Counted from the stretch's first letter, positions 12,180-24,224 are shown. The stretch is 64,000 nucleotides of DNA from Pomphorhynchus laevis (GCA_012934845.2 WNNJ02002715.1:27636-91635), one strand, 5' to 3'. Made by a program: numbers and translations. The notes: a model not told the origin generated them from the letters alone.

Positions 12180-15100
12180 GAAATTGTAATTTACTTGACT
12201 TCAGTGTGGATGTATATCCACAATAGACATTAATAAACCTGAAGTATTTAAATTACATCTAACTGAATCAAATCCACAATATGTATAAATTAAATACCCA
12301 GATGACAAAGAATATAACATTATCAGTGAAATGTCTTACAAGCTCACCATTCCCTAGTTTAGATAAAGCTGTCAGTCCAAAAGATGATAATAAAATGACT
12401 AATAAGAATGAAATTGAACACGTCGAGTATATTGAAACGGACAATACATATAACTGCATGTATAACAAGGTAAATGGACTTATAAGTATCAATGAATCGA
12501 GTGATGTAAGAGATTATTTGATGGTAATCATGTTAAAAACAAACGAATATTCTTACTGTATTTTACTTAATATTCTTACTTTTTCAACATATTACACCTG
12601 GTTAATTCCTTTCTTGTAGGTTATTGATTTGAGTAACGTCGTTCTTATTATCACTGCTTATTTTATTACTACATTTCTATGCTAGCAAAATGTAAGCTGG
12701 CTGCTATTTTGAACAAAAGTGGATAAATACTTAAAAAATCGCTCGAATACGTTTATATTCTCTCAGATAAAAGTTTCATCTATTACATGCCAAAGCCGAA
12801 TTCAGACAGTCAAAAAAGAAAACAAAAAACAAATAGTCAATTAACGGATCTGTGAATATCGTAATAAATAGGATAGTTCAGCAGAGGTGCTAAATGGCGG
12901 CATTGTTCATTAGAAAAAATATCACAAGAAAATTATTTGTAAATATAATGGCTGATTATATTTGCTATATTTTAATAGAAATAGTATATAATACAAAAAT
13001 AGTATATAATTTTTCAAAATGGTTCAAGACAGCTTAATACCCGTTCGACTTCCTTCAAAACTTTTGTCTTATCTAAGCATCCAATAGTTACTACATGTGG
13101 ACAAGTAGATCGATAGCTATCGACCATTGTTGTTATTTATCTAAAATATAAGATTTGAGTTTTACAATAAAAAACAATGCGATTATTAATCTTATTATTA
13201 CAATACTATTTTCATTGTTGATTTTTAAAACCAGGTAAGATTTCGCAAAGGTTACAATCTACATACCATAGCAGGTTAGAGCTGCATATCCTAGCCCTAT
13301 ATTCATACTTACAACGGTGTTCCATTGTCCATAGATGCTGCTTTCACAAGCCTAAATACGATGTTGCATATCAGTGTACTTATGGACTTAATGTATTTGA
13401 ATAATGATCGTAAGTAGATAAGTCTTGAAAGCTGTATAAAAAGTACTGTAGTTTTTAGACAGCCCCTTGGCTCAGGTTGTCACAAACACAACAGGGCAAA
13501 ATTTTTCGTTTTTTACACATATCCTTTCATAACTTCCACTGCTGATTATATATAAAATGATTCTAGGGTTTGACAGGTGAGTATGGCGGGGCAAATTAGT
13601 TGAAAATGCATTCTGCGTTCGATACACGGGATATCTTTCACTGTACTTTGATAATTCCCACTGCTAATTATATATAAAATGATTCTAGAGTTTGACAAAT
13701 AAGTATGACGGAGCAAGTTGATTAAAAATAACATCGTGAATTACTCAAGTCATCTCTTTAAAGAAGACATTACAAACCACGTCTAATAGTGATTTCACGT
13801 CTTTAAACTTGTTCAAGTATCAAACGACAATTTATAAATTACTGCCTGTACAACCGTCTTCACGATTACTGTTCTACACACGATAAACATTCTGTTTGCA
13901 AGTAGATAGCAAAGTATTTTAAAACGGATCGCTGGAAAGAAACCACGTGACAAGATGGAACAGGAGGTAATTTTTGGTTCTGTGGATGTACTGTTGGTTC
14001 TGTTGAGGATATTTACAAAGTAAATGTCCTGATAAAGAATCTTAATGTTCCCATTGTTGGAAAATTGAACATTGGCGACGAGTGTACAAATTTAAACAGT
14101 TGAATACTGAAGCATATATGTCCCCATCTCTATGCCCCATCAGTAAAACCAACATCGATAATGCTCCGGCCTTGAAGACATACTTCGCTACGTATTATTA
14201 TCTGAAAAATGTGGCAGTATCAATTGAATTTGTCGGTCGACATTTAGATGCTATTATTGATACTGCCCAATTCTAAAACGTGTCATCCACGCTTTAGATG
14301 AACGTACACCTGCGACAATATATTCAGTCGTTACATGTGATGATTGTACTGGATGTACTCTACATCATAAGTTGGTTTAATAAAGCCGATTCGTGTAAGG
14401 TTCAGCGTTTGAGTGTAATTTTAAAGGTTTTTCTCTAACGTTTCTTACCCCCATTTAATCGTGCAGTTTTAATATATCAGTTCGCTACCCTGGATCTTCC
14501 AAAGCTGTTAAGGCAGCACGGGTTTTATCGTTTAATATCATTAAAACCTAAAATTATTAATAGCATAAATTGTTACCAGTAAGCTACATTTATCCTTGAA
14601 ATTAAAACTAGAGAGGACATTCGCTTTCTTTGTGTAAATTAATTAGTGTTTCATTCTATAAGTGACAGATAATGTTGTTGAGCGTAGCAAAATTAGGGCA
14701 AAATTCGTTATTAGGCACACTTTCACATTCTTAAAGATTCTGGATATGAATCGAAGTAAAGTTTTATTGTTATCAATCTAAAAGCTATAAAGGCTGATGT
14801 CCTATAAAATATAATAGAAACTATCAAAAACTATTAATTACTGTTAGTATTACGTAATCTATTTTGACTACTTAAATCGAAATTTAGAAAGTCATAAATG
14901 TATTTAAGCATATAAATATTATTCTTGTGAATGATACACATTTAGCAATAAAGTCAGTATCGCTAAAAATGAAACAATCAATTATAAATGAGTGCAGATT
15001 TCGACTTGTGAGCATCTGTAAACATAATTTAAGACAGGTCTACCAGCGTATGTGAGCGAATCTTATGTACAAAATCTAAAATCAGCATAGCTTGTATTAT

Positions 15101-15300
15101 AATCAGTGTTTAATAATTGCAATCAGTGTTTTTGACTTGGTGATTTATATTTATATTTCATGGTGATTTATAACAATTTATTAATTAACTCAATCCGAGA
15201 AATTTTTATAAAGTCATAAATGTTTTACTAGTATCACATTATAATTATATATTATACTGTATTCATTCTAATGGGTCCTAGACAACGGTCTCTGTATATC
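12180..15300. other. Intergenic stretch, no clear gene
   Basis: About 3 kb of AT-rich DNA. A 112-residue open frame at 12281-12619 (+) has no recognisable domain and composition like random AT-rich sequence. A two-copy tandem repeat lies at 13534-13722. No other feature is supported. Confidence 0.4.
13534..13722. repeat. Two-copy tandem duplication, ~120-bp period
   Basis: A ~65-bp sequence (ATTATATATAAAATGATTCT plus flanks, followed by a GTTTGAC segment) occurs at about 13534-13598 and 13655-13722 with scattered differences. Noncoding. Confidence 0.7.
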
Positions 15301-15469
15301 ATATATATATGAATTTGTCTTATATTTGGTTATATATATAAGAATTTGTCTTATATTTGGATATATTAAGTTCTATACAAGGTGTTAATAAAATATACTC
15401 TCCATCTGCATCCGTTGCTCGAGGATGTAATTCTTGAAGACGTGTGAGCACTGTTTTGCCGTCCAAACC

Positions 15470-15590
15470 TTCTCTTTTCCGTTCACACCTTCTCGACACC
15501 TGATTCACAGTCTTGTTTTGTTGTTTGTGGTCATGTAAGCGTGCACTGGCACGCATTTGCCACGTTAAAATAAATCCTTTTTTTAAACTA
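15470..15590 (+). mobile_element. 3' tail fragment of the second LINE family
   Basis: It contains GTGGTCATGTAAGCGTGC, then a hairpin GCGTGC...GCACGC, CATTTGCCACGT and an AAATAAATCC ending, matching the tails at 10768 and 23995 and the reverse-strand tail at 62855. It is directly followed by the 5' side of the CR1-like LINE at 15.6 kb. Confidence 0.75.
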
Positions 15591-15599
15591 TCAATCAAA

Positions 15600-18500
15600 A
15601 AAGTATTGATTATTGAAGTTCTTACAGTAAAAATTTTCTTGATTACAACATCTTACAAATCAACGACAAATCACTCGAATCAACGACATTTTTGTGAACA
15701 GACAATGAAATCGGTGAAAACTCGCAAAAAACAGACATACGATGGCTACGTTCAGTTGGAAGTTGGATGCGACAAGCAGGGATGCGATGTTTGGACACTC
15801 TTAAAGGTGAAAAAATTGACGTTGCGAGATACGAAAGTAAACATTTTATTTATGGTTATTGCGTGTGTAACGACGCACGATTGGATAAAACTGAACCTGT
15901 CGAGGATAAAGGCGATGAGTCGGCGCCAGCTCTTCATGTTATTGCACAGCGTCAAGAAAGGATCTCCCACTGCAATTCACAACAGCGTCAAGAAATTGTT
16001 ATTGCACAGCGTCAAGAAAGGATCTCCCACTGCAATTCATAACAGCATCCACCAGCATTTGATCAGACTTTTCAAACTTCACCTGAAAAATGTGTAGATC
16101 TGGACAAGAACACTCTGAGCTACGAAAAGAAAACACCTGATTTCACAAATTCGTTTGTATCTGTAACATCATGTAGCGGACCTCCGAGTTCTTTACAATC
16201 AGCTGACTTGCGACTTAAATCTACAAATTCTTACTCCAATTCAGTATTCCTAAACAACTCATTAACTGCCCCTATTCGCCGGACTTATGATAGATCACAG
16301 TGTCTAATCATAGCTAATATAAGGGAATCATCTGCCACTAACAACCATTTACGTGTACAGCATGACGTCAAAGCTGTACAATCCTTCTTCTCTGAGCTAT
16401 TACACACCTGTTCCCCTACTGAGCTGCAGCAATTCAGAGTTCTCCATCTTTATAGACTGGGGAAAATAATATCAGATAACAGTCCACGCCTTCTAAAGGT
16501 CATATTAGCAACGCCCGATATGTGTACATTAGCTTTAAAATACGGTTATCATCTTGCAGGTACTGGATTGATCCTTCGTAGAGATCTTTCGATCGAGGAC
16601 ATAACTCGACTGAAACAAGCAAAGAGCGAACTTAGTAACAGAGTAGCTAACGGCGAAAGTAACCTCACCGTCATAAATTTTCGTGTTGTGCGACGCAGGA
16701 CTTCAACTCGTTTCTGGATTCGTTCCATTAGCAACGGTGGAAACATCGGGGAGCTGCGAAGTCTTTGTGTCGCAACGAAACTACCCAAGAAGTGACAGTA
16801 AATGTCGAAAAGAGATACGAGTATTCCGACCCAGTACACTCCACACATGCCTTCCGGGTCTTATATTCGAATGTCTTAAGTCTCATCAATAAAATGGACG
16901 AAGTTCTCAATCTGGTTAACAGCACCTCATTTGAAATACTTGTTTTACAGAGTCGTGGTTAAAACCACACATCATAGATTCAGAAATTTCCATCAATGGG
17001 TACGCCATAATCCGAGCAGATCGGCAAATTTGTCGTGGTGGCGGAGTGATCATATATGCTAGAGAAGTTCTTACAACTCGTGTTATGTCAATTGAGTGCG
17101 ATGAATCAAGTCTTTGTGAATACGCTTGGGTTTCTGTAACAGACCATAAAAACATATTTTTCTCTCTAGGTGTCTTCTATCGCCCCCCATTCGCTCCAAC
17201 CCGGTCGATTATATCCTCAATAACTGAAAATACATTCAATAGTTAAAAAGTTATTTTATTAGGAGACTTTAACATGCCGCGAATTGATTGGATAGATTAC
17301 GTTCCTCTTCCTGGATGTGATCCCGAATCATTACTGCTTTTAAACACGATAAATGATCTACATTTAGTCCAACATGTTCACAGGGATACTCGTCACAGGG
17401 GTAATAACTCCTCAATTCTTGACCTCTGCTTTTGAGTGAAACGTATCTGATAAGAAACGTCAAATACGGACCTCCGCTAGGATCAAGCGATCACTCTACC
17501 ATCTCAATAGAATTTAACGCACTCGGACCATATGTCGAAACGGTTAAAACGTCGAATCCTTTTAAGATCGACTATGATGTCGTGCGCAGTATAATTTCCT
17601 GTATGTATTGGCCCGACCCATCGAAAGCAGGCATTCAAGAAGCTTGGGATCACTTTAAGACCACATTACATTGTGTTCTCAACTATTTTGCTCCGATACG
17701 TCAGAATCGTACACGAAAACTACATCCGAAATGGTTAGATGCGGAATTGCTTGCTCTAATCAAACACCGTGATAGATGTTTCCATGCGTACAAAAAAGGG
17801 GAACTTTCTTTTGAACACTACCGTCATTGCAGGAATACGGTTTCTATTCTGAAAAAAAAAACAGAAAAAACGCAGTTTCATCTCAAATATATGCCGCTCC
17901 ACTCATAACAATCCTTGGGTGGCTTTCAAAAGCATACTTACAGTCCTATACACTCGACAGATTGTTCATACGTAGTGGCCGACAATGGATCAATCTTGAC
18001 CTCCCCAACTAATGTAGCTGCCCATTTTATGGACTATTTCGCTATCAAAGAAGATAGAGTGTCGATCCCCGATGGTATAATTCAAACTAAACACAATGTA
18101 CTTATACCTAGAGTAGTCATCTAACATTGAATTTAGCGATGAAGAGGTACTGTACGAGCTACTTAAATTACCCCGCAACGCCGCGTCAGGTCCTGACCAT
18201 ATACCTCCAATACTCTTAAAGGAATTGGCCCATGCAATATACGCTCCCTTAGCTTCTATTTTTAGAAGTTCACTAAACACAGGTTATCTACCATCTGATT
18301 GGACTAAGGCTATTGTACGTCCAATTTTCAAGAAAGGGGATAAATCCCAGGTTTCCAACTACCGTCCCATCAGTCTCACATCTGTAGCTTGTAAGGTATT
18401 AGAAAAATTGATTCTTCGTCACCTTAGCGCTTTCGTTGAAGCTAACAATCGCCTCAGCCCCAGTCAGCATGGATTTAGGCCAAATCGCTCAACGGTAACG

Positions 18501-19718
18501 AACCTTGTAAAAGCGAGAGCAAGCTGGGTGGATTCGACGAGGAGTGGTACCAAAGTAGATGTGATATTTATAGACTTATCGAAAGCATTCGATAGAGTTA
18601 TTCCAAATTTGCTAGTAAACAAATTATCTAACATTGGTGTACGGGGCTCTTTGTTACGCTGGATTCAATCATTCGTAAGCAACCGCTCGTTTGCAGTACG
18701 CATAAGCCATTATCTTTCTGGTTACTCAATGATGACGACAGGCGTCCCGCAGGGATCGGCCATTAGTCCGACTCTCTTTAATATATATGTAAATGATATT
18801 ACAAACAACTTGACGTCGGAATGTGTTACCTACGCAGATGATATTAAGGTTTGGAGGCGAATCATTGATGATTCCGATGTTAGCGCTCTTCAAAAAGACC
18901 TGGATTCCATAAATAAATGGTGTATATCTAATGGGCTGATGATAAATGCGACTAAATGTAGACATATGCGAATCGGCTCCCCAGACATTCGTTGCTCTTA
19001 TAAAATTGGAAACATGTCGATTGATTCTACAGATAAAATCGATGATTTAGGGGTATCTACGCTTAATACGCTCGATATGAGCGCTCACGTAAATAAAGTT
19101 TCGGCCAATTGCCGTCGTACTATTGACATCATTAAGCGATCTTTTGGATCACTAGTGGCATGTAGTTTCAGAATAATATACAAGGCCCTCATCGAATCTC
19201 GAATGCTATACGCATCTCCCGCAGCGTATCCACATCTGTGCAAGAACATTGTGGCTTACGAATCAATTCTCCGGTCGGCTACCCGTCTTGTTCCCACTGT
19301 CAAAGACCTGCCGTTTGACCAGAAGTTAGAAATCCTAGGTGTTTCAACGGTTTGTGAAAGTTTGGTAAAAGCTGATCTTATGCTGGTATGGAGGGCAATT
19401 TTATCGCCCACTCATCCCCTCAACTTCATGTTTTGCCTACGCAACTCCGAGAAATTACGTGGACATCGACTAACGCTCAAACATCGTAGAAAAGTCCATC
19501 GACACTATCAGGATATCAGAGATCGAGTAATAAACAGTTGGAACAGACTCCCGTCATCTGCAATTGAATGCCGGAACATCCGAGAATTTCGGCGTGCGCT
19601 GAACAGTGTATCGCTCTCATAGGAAGTCGAACCTGATTTGCATTTTTTTGTTTTACTGACATTGTACTTTTTTACATTGAGATCCAGCCAAACGAGCCAC
19701 CGCTCATCGGCTGTTGTA

Positions 19719-19770
<52 letters not shown>
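15600..19770 (+). mobile_element. CR1/jockey-like LINE A, near full length, with (TA)n tail
   Basis: ORF1 starts near 15705 with a Cys-rich segment (CDKQGCDVWT ... YGYCVC) like the ORF1 of the LINE at 24.5-28.6 kb, and continues at 16208-16795 with a conserved domain (ANIRES...LYRLGK...RLLKV). A 66-bp duplication in ORF1 repeats IAQRQERISHCNS (15940-16040). The endonuclease is split over frames from about 16840 to 17520 and shows ESWL-, GGGVIIYA, GDFNMP, LDLC and SDH motifs. The RT is largely intact in one frame at 18225-19622: NYRPISLTS, FIDLSKAFDRV, GVPQGSAISPTLFNIYVNDI and YADDIKVW, with the C-terminal HRLTLKHR and WNRLPSSAI segment. The 3' UTR has GATCCAGCCAAACG ... GGCTGTTGTA followed by a TA microsatellite (19722-19768). 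About five frame breaks outside the RT core make it non-autonomous. Confidence 0.9.
18225..19622 (+). CDS. LINE A reverse transcriptase core (ORF2 part)
   Basis: A 465-codon open stretch holding RT blocks in order: PIFKKGDKSQVSNYRPISLT near the start, GFRPNRSTVTNL, catalytic motif A FIDLSKAFDRV, motif B GVPQGSAISP, motif C YADD and the thumb with LGVSTLNTLDMSAHV. The first catalytic Asp and the YADD pair are present. The upstream endonuclease is in other frames, so this is not a complete ORF2. It would copy LINE RNA at a nicked target if active. Activity is unlikely given the broken upstream part. Confidence 0.85.
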   Translation: MAHAIYAPLASIFRSSLNTGYLPSDWTKAIVRPIFKKGDKSQVSNYRPISLTSVACKVLEKLILRHLSAFVEANNRLSPSQHGFRPNRSTVTNLVKARASWVDSTRSGTKVDVIFIDLSKAFDRVIPNLLVNKLSNIGVRGSLLRWIQSFVSNRSFAVRISHYLSGYSMMTTGVPQGSAISPTLFNIYVNDITNNLTSECVTYADDIKVWRRIIDDSDVSALQKDLDSINKWCISNGLMINATKCRHMRIGSPDIRCSYKIGNMSIDSTDKIDDLGVSTLNTLDMSAHVNKVSANCRRTIDIIKRSFGSLVACSFRIIYKALIESRMLYASPAAYPHLCKNIVAYESILRSATRLVPTVKDLPFDQKLEILGVSTVCESLVKADLMLVWRAILSPTHPLNFMFCLRNSEKLRGHRLTLKHRRKVHRHYQDIRDRVINSWNRLPSSAIECRNIREFRRALNSVSLS

Positions 19771-19999
19771 CTTGAGATTCTTTTAACCACCCTCTGGGAT
19801 CCTCAAATGAGGATACGGCACAATAGTTGTTACGCATTGAAGAAAAAACCAGAGACAGCTGCAGAGTATTATTTTGAAACGTTTCGCTCTATTCGAGAGC
19901 TTCTTCAGTCAATCTAGAATACACAAACATATGAATAAAATATAATAAAAAATACTGCAACACATGAGGTAGTCTCATGTTATGTCCGTCCAGATAAAC

Positions 20000-20470
20000 A
20001 GTGTTTCTTCATTGCAGCCATAAGGGCGTTCCGTGTTCATTTTACCGATTAAGCGCTGTTCCATGATGATGCGTTTTGCATTGCATGTCACTCCGCCGCA
20101 GTATATGGTGTATTCGAAACACTATATGGTGCCATGTGTTAACGTGTGGGATATTATTCCATCAGCCATGTTCCCGAACTTCAGCTGTGACCGACGAAGA
20201 TTGAGTATCCTTCTCACCGCCTCTATCTGTCGTCTAATCACGTCACGGCGATACCCTCGCTTCTCAAATTGCGCTATTAGCTCTTTTAAGTGAGATATCG
20301 CCAGATACGGTTAAGCCGCTTATAGTCTTTCGTGCGCCTAACAAATTGTCATCACTCTTGGAGAGGTCATCAATTCGAGCCATACAGGGGAAAATAGTGA
20401 AAGGATGTCGCCAATGCGGTGATGGTCGCTGCAAAACATACCCCTTCATAAAGGATACAGGAAAGGGACA
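20000..20470. mobile_element. Two Penelope-like fragments in opposite orientation
   Basis: On the - strand at about 20310-20170 the translation reads ISHLKELIAQFEKRGYRRDV, followed by IRRQIEAVRRIL, the 'L..RGY....I...I' thumb region of Penelope-like RTs. On the + strand at about 20346-20450 the text AIQGKIVKGCRQCGDGRCKT matches the C-rich segment that precedes the GIY-YIG domain in such elements. The two pieces face opposite ways and abut, so the locus is rearranged. A 13-bp perfect inverted repeat (20453-20465/20471-20483) lies at the junction with the hammerhead repeat. Confidence 0.6.
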
Positions 20471-20483
20471 CTTTCCTGTATCC

Positions 20484-20972
20484 AGGGCAGGTGTAACAAC
20501 AAATTATATTTTATATATTTGCACAGTTTTAAGTGTCCCTGTTAAACAGCATTTCTATTAAAAAGAATTTAGTGCCTGATGCATGGTTAAACTTTAATAG
20601 TCACCGCCATGCACAGAGCTTATGCTAAATTCCCTTCGATGATTCAGATTAAGAGTAGTTCTGTTTTTCGAGCTTTAAACACTGTTTAAGCGTGTGTTAA
20701 GGTGCCTATAGATGATTATAGAAGTCACGGTACTGATGAGCTCCGTTAGAGCGAAACGCGTATACCGTTGTGAAGTTTGTCGTCACACATAGGATGACTG
20801 GGCATACGTAGCGACTTTGAATAATGCAAGAATAATTCGGTTCTATTTCTTAGTCTGATGAGGATATATAGAATGCTGCCTGGTGTTTATGCCTCTTCAT
20901 GAGGAAAACATAGTGATATATTTATGAGTAAACCAGTGAGTGTCCCAGGGCAGGTGTAACAACAAATTATAT
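20484..20972 (+). repeat. ~460-bp hammerhead repeat, one unit plus partial
   Basis: The unit starts with CCAGGGCAGGTGTAACAACA at about 20483 and the same sequence returns at about 20946, giving a period of about 463 bp. It shares its whole layout with 10987-11450: ATTTAGTGCCTGATGCATG, TTCGAGCTTTAAACACTG, AAGCGTGTGTTAAGGTGCCT, then the ribozyme, then CACACATAGGATGACTG. No protein is encoded. Adjacent Penelope fragments suggest the unit could be a Penelope terminal repeat. A retrozyme is the alternative. Confidence 0.8.
20727..20768 (+). ncRNA. Type I hammerhead ribozyme, minimal stem III
   Basis: All core elements of a hammerhead are readable in order. Stem I 5' strand is ACGGTA (20727-20732), then core CTGATGA (20733-20739), stem II GCTC/GAGC with loop CGTTA (20740-20752), core GAAA (20753-20756), a very short palindromic stem III region ACGCGT (20756-20761), cleavage position A at 20762 (GTA site), and stem I 3' strand TACCGT (20763-20768). 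Stem I is a perfect 6-bp helix. Known metazoan type I hammerheads of Penelope elements and retrozymes also have a minimal stem III and are thought to work best as dimers. Cleavage is inferred, not shown. Confidence 0.85.
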
Positions 20973-20983
20973 ATAACTACAAT

Positions 20984-21264
20984 TATATATATAATTGTAG
21001 TTGTTGCTAAACACCGGAGTTCGATTTCAAGTGGAGCAAACTTCATTATCTTCATTTACTAACGTAGAAGCCCATGCTACCACGTTAGCGAAATCTCGGA
21101 GATGTCTTTTTAATATATCACAAGGTAGCCGAAACGACTGATGTTAGTTCACCCTACTGATGAGTGCTGCCGGCTACCATCAGCTCGTATAGGAGTGATA
21201 ATGAAGTCTGCTCTACTTGTAATCGAACTCCGGTTTTTGGCAACATCTACAATTATATATATAT
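20984..21264. mobile_element. MITE-like element with ~67-bp inverted ends
   Basis: Inverted ends at 20984-21050 and 21197-21264 share ATATAATTGTAG, TTGTTGC/ATGTTGC, CCGGAGTTCGAT and GACTTCATTATC-type sequence at roughly 85% identity. The core is noncoding and contains GGTAGCC (about 21125) with its complement GGCTACC (about 21172). The TTCGAT word within the ends resembles a tRNA B box but no cloverleaf can be drawn. Superfamily unknown. It sits directly on the end of the hammerhead repeat. Confidence 0.7.
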
Positions 21265-22530
21265 AAGTTTAATGTAGAGTTAGACAAACGAGTTTCGCTT
21301 GTCTGGATCATTTCATTTGTCTGATTCTACATTACTAATTACATTACAATGAGTTATATAATTAGTAATGAGAGAGCAAGTATTAATAGGGTTAGTATCA
21401 ATGGTCGGCAGAACTGTACGAAGGAATGATATAGTAGCTGTTTCTATTTTGTGTTATCTAACAAAATTGATAGCATAAATGAAAGAATACATTCAAGGAT
21501 CACCAACACCGATTTTACGATCTCCTAATTACATCAGTATTATATTCGTCAAGGTTCAAACAAACTAGTTAAAGCAAGCAAAATGAATGCAAATATTAAT
21601 GAAATTCAGGATATAGTCCATTTTTAGGTAAAAAATGTTCTATTATATTGAAAATGTTGTCTTTAGTGGCACACATGTAACAAGAAAACAATTAAAGAAA
21701 TTGACAGTCTGATCCTTCTACTTATTATGACCAATCAGCACATCCCTTTCTTTACATAGCAAGTAAGATACTTGGGTTTCACCATTTCGATGAAGTGAGC
21801 TACCGGATTTGACTAGAATAGATTTAAGAATGCCCTGAAGAGAGCAAGATGGGCCATGAACCGTGCCTAACGTCTGCCATTAAGAGAGACGTTTCAGGCG
21901 CGCCTTGGATGCCGCTGGGTCATCTTTATCTTTTTTATTTTCTAGAGGATGACGCCCTAAACAAATACAAAGATTTCTTAAGCACCTTATGTCGATACTA
22001 CCGTCCATCGTTCTCCGTGTTTTTTACTAAAGGTGTGTGGTTATGCGTTGGTGTGAACTTGCGTCAACTGATACCACTACATATTAGGAGAGGATAAGGA
22101 AAACACAATCACCAAAGGAACAAAAATTTGTTTTATTTCCTTCTCTGATGTTAAGCATTTCTTTTTTAAATTTACTTATAAAGAAAATCTTATTTGCTTG
22201 TTTTTAAACTGTTTCTATTTGACAGGGGTTCGTGCAATTGCGCTCACATCAATATTGCAGCATTGAAATGTGATCAGAACACTTTCAATATAAGTGTTTA
22301 TATTTAATGTTGTATCGTTGATGTTTGTCTATCGTTGTAAAAATCAGATCGTTAGGCTTGTCGGTCGTTGTCAATCATTGTTGATCAGGTACATGACAAT
22401 CGATCGATGATCGCTGCTCGAATCTAAAAATCCTTGTGTGTGGCGATATCCCTGTTGATAAAATCAATGTCGAATTGAGGAAAGTGCTATCGGCATTACT
22501 TCTTGGCAGCGATTTAAAGACATCTTTTTA
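21265..22530. other. Intergenic stretch, nothing recognised
   Basis: Moderately AT-rich DNA without recognisable gene or repeat. An 82-residue open frame at 21849-22097 (+) has no identifiable domain. Confidence 0.4.
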
Positions 22531-24055
22531 AATCGTTGCTCTCTCACCCCCATCTCCATCCAATCCCACTCTTCCCCACCTCACCAATCCTCCCGAAACT
22601 CTTTCATCTTTTCCTTGTCTCAGTTACCGAAGTCTTAGCTGTCCTCATGTACTTGCCCAACAAAGTATCACCTGCCGATCCCCTGCCTACCCCCATACTT
22701 AAATCCATATGATCATCGATATCCCCTATCCTCACCACCTTGATTAACTCATCAATCCACAGTCGTATCTTCGCTTTACACTGGAAATCCGCCATCGTTC
22801 GTCCCCTCATTAAGAAACAATGCTCAGACAATCCCTTCCTTCTAGCTATCGCCCCATTTTACTCCCATATTCTGTCTAAGCTCTAAGAACGCCTCATCTT
22901 TATACATATCAACGTTGATCTCTTTCCATCTAATCAGTGCCCTCCTTTCTAATCCGTTTTTTCGCTCTAATCACTTCATAGAAATCACATACAAAGAAGT
23001 TTACAACAACCTACTCCATGCTCTCTCGCCTTCGTTATGTTTACGTCTTTTATTCCTCCTCCGTAGCATGGTTTGCCTCATATCTAACCGACCGTTCTTT
23101 TCGCGTATGTTCTAATTCATCATCCTCTCCTCCCAACCCTATTTTCTGCATTGTTCCACAATGGTCAGTCCTAGGTCCACTGCTTTTCTTTCTTCTACTT
23201 GGCGATCACTCTTCATTTATCAAACCTTACTCCTTTAATGTAATACAAATACGCCAATGATATCATCATTTATGCTCATGAACCCCCCATCGCATACACG
23301 ATATCGCGATTTCTGCATATCCTACTTGATGATTGCCTCATCAATCATCGCCATAGTCCACAATTTCACTTTCTTAGGATTTCAATTCGATTATCACCTT
23401 TCCCTTAAACCCTTCGTCCGCGATGAGGTTCGATTGTCTAACTTAATTCTCCGTGACATCCGCCGTATCCGCCCCCTTATCGACTTCCGTTTTTGTATGT
23501 CTATTCGTTCATCGCTTCTCTTCCCCAAAATCGATTACTGCCTTAGCCTTTTCGCCAATTCTCCAAAATTCATCATCCTACCTCTACAACGCATCATCAA
23601 CTCCGCCATTCGAGTGCTCCTACGTCTTCATCGCTTCGACCACACATCTACACACCTGGCCCAACTATCCTGGTCTACCATCCACATCCAACTCAGTCTT
23701 CTTCTCATAACTTTTCGTCTCATCGATGTCGGCTCCCCCATCGTTCATCAACCTCCCTTTCTTGGATGACACTCGCCCTCACCTCTCGATCGCTGCGTTT
23801 CCGTCATTCCCTCTTACTCCACGTTCCCAATTACTCTAACAACAACGGTCTTCGATCCTTCCTCGTCGCCGCCCCCTCGCCTGGAATCAACTCCATCTCG
23901 ACGTTCGCCGCTCTCCCTCTTTTATTCAAATTTAAATACCTCCTACGTTTTCACGTTCTCATCACATGATTTAGACTTTTGTTTTTGTTTTCGTAATTAT
24001 ATAAGCGTGCGCCGACACGCATTTGTCACGTAAAAATAAATCCATTTTTAAATAA
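22530..24055 (+). mobile_element. Decayed LINE, second family, copy 2
   Basis: It aligns by eye along most of its length with 9100-10816: CCCGAAACTCTTTCATC near the start, a VPQWSVLGPLLF RT motif B (about 23150-23190), YANDIIIYAH (about 23249), WFASYLTDRSF, and the final VAAPS-PGINS segment near 23880. A deletion near 23010 removes the stretch that encodes RT motif A in copy 1. The 3' tail (about 23995-24050) carries AAGCGTGCGCCGACACGC and ATTTGTCACGTAAAAATAAA. Many stops and frame breaks. Confidence 0.8.
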
Positions 24056-24224
24056 GGGAGAAACCAAAACATTTTAAACAACAAATTGCAAACATATTTT
24101 ATGCTATATAAAAAATAAAAGTTTGGAGCAAAACAAAATAATAACGTATAATTATTAAATGCTAAGAAAAAATATATAATAATCAAAGGATTTCGTTTTA
24201 AGGTTAAGTCAGCTTTATTCCTCG

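Noticed and set aside
12281-12619. 112-residue open frame
   Set aside because: Composition typical of AT-rich noncoding DNA, with an opposite-strand frame of similar quality. No domain.
21010-21040. tRNA B-box-like word in the MITE ends
   Set aside because: No A box at proper spacing and no cloverleaf. Present only because the inverted ends share it.
21120-21190. CTGATGA and CCGAAAC words in the MITE core
   Set aside because: They are in the wrong order for types I and III, and the type II arrangement leaves an 8-base offset in stem II. The GGTAGCC/GGCTACC pairing is noted instead.
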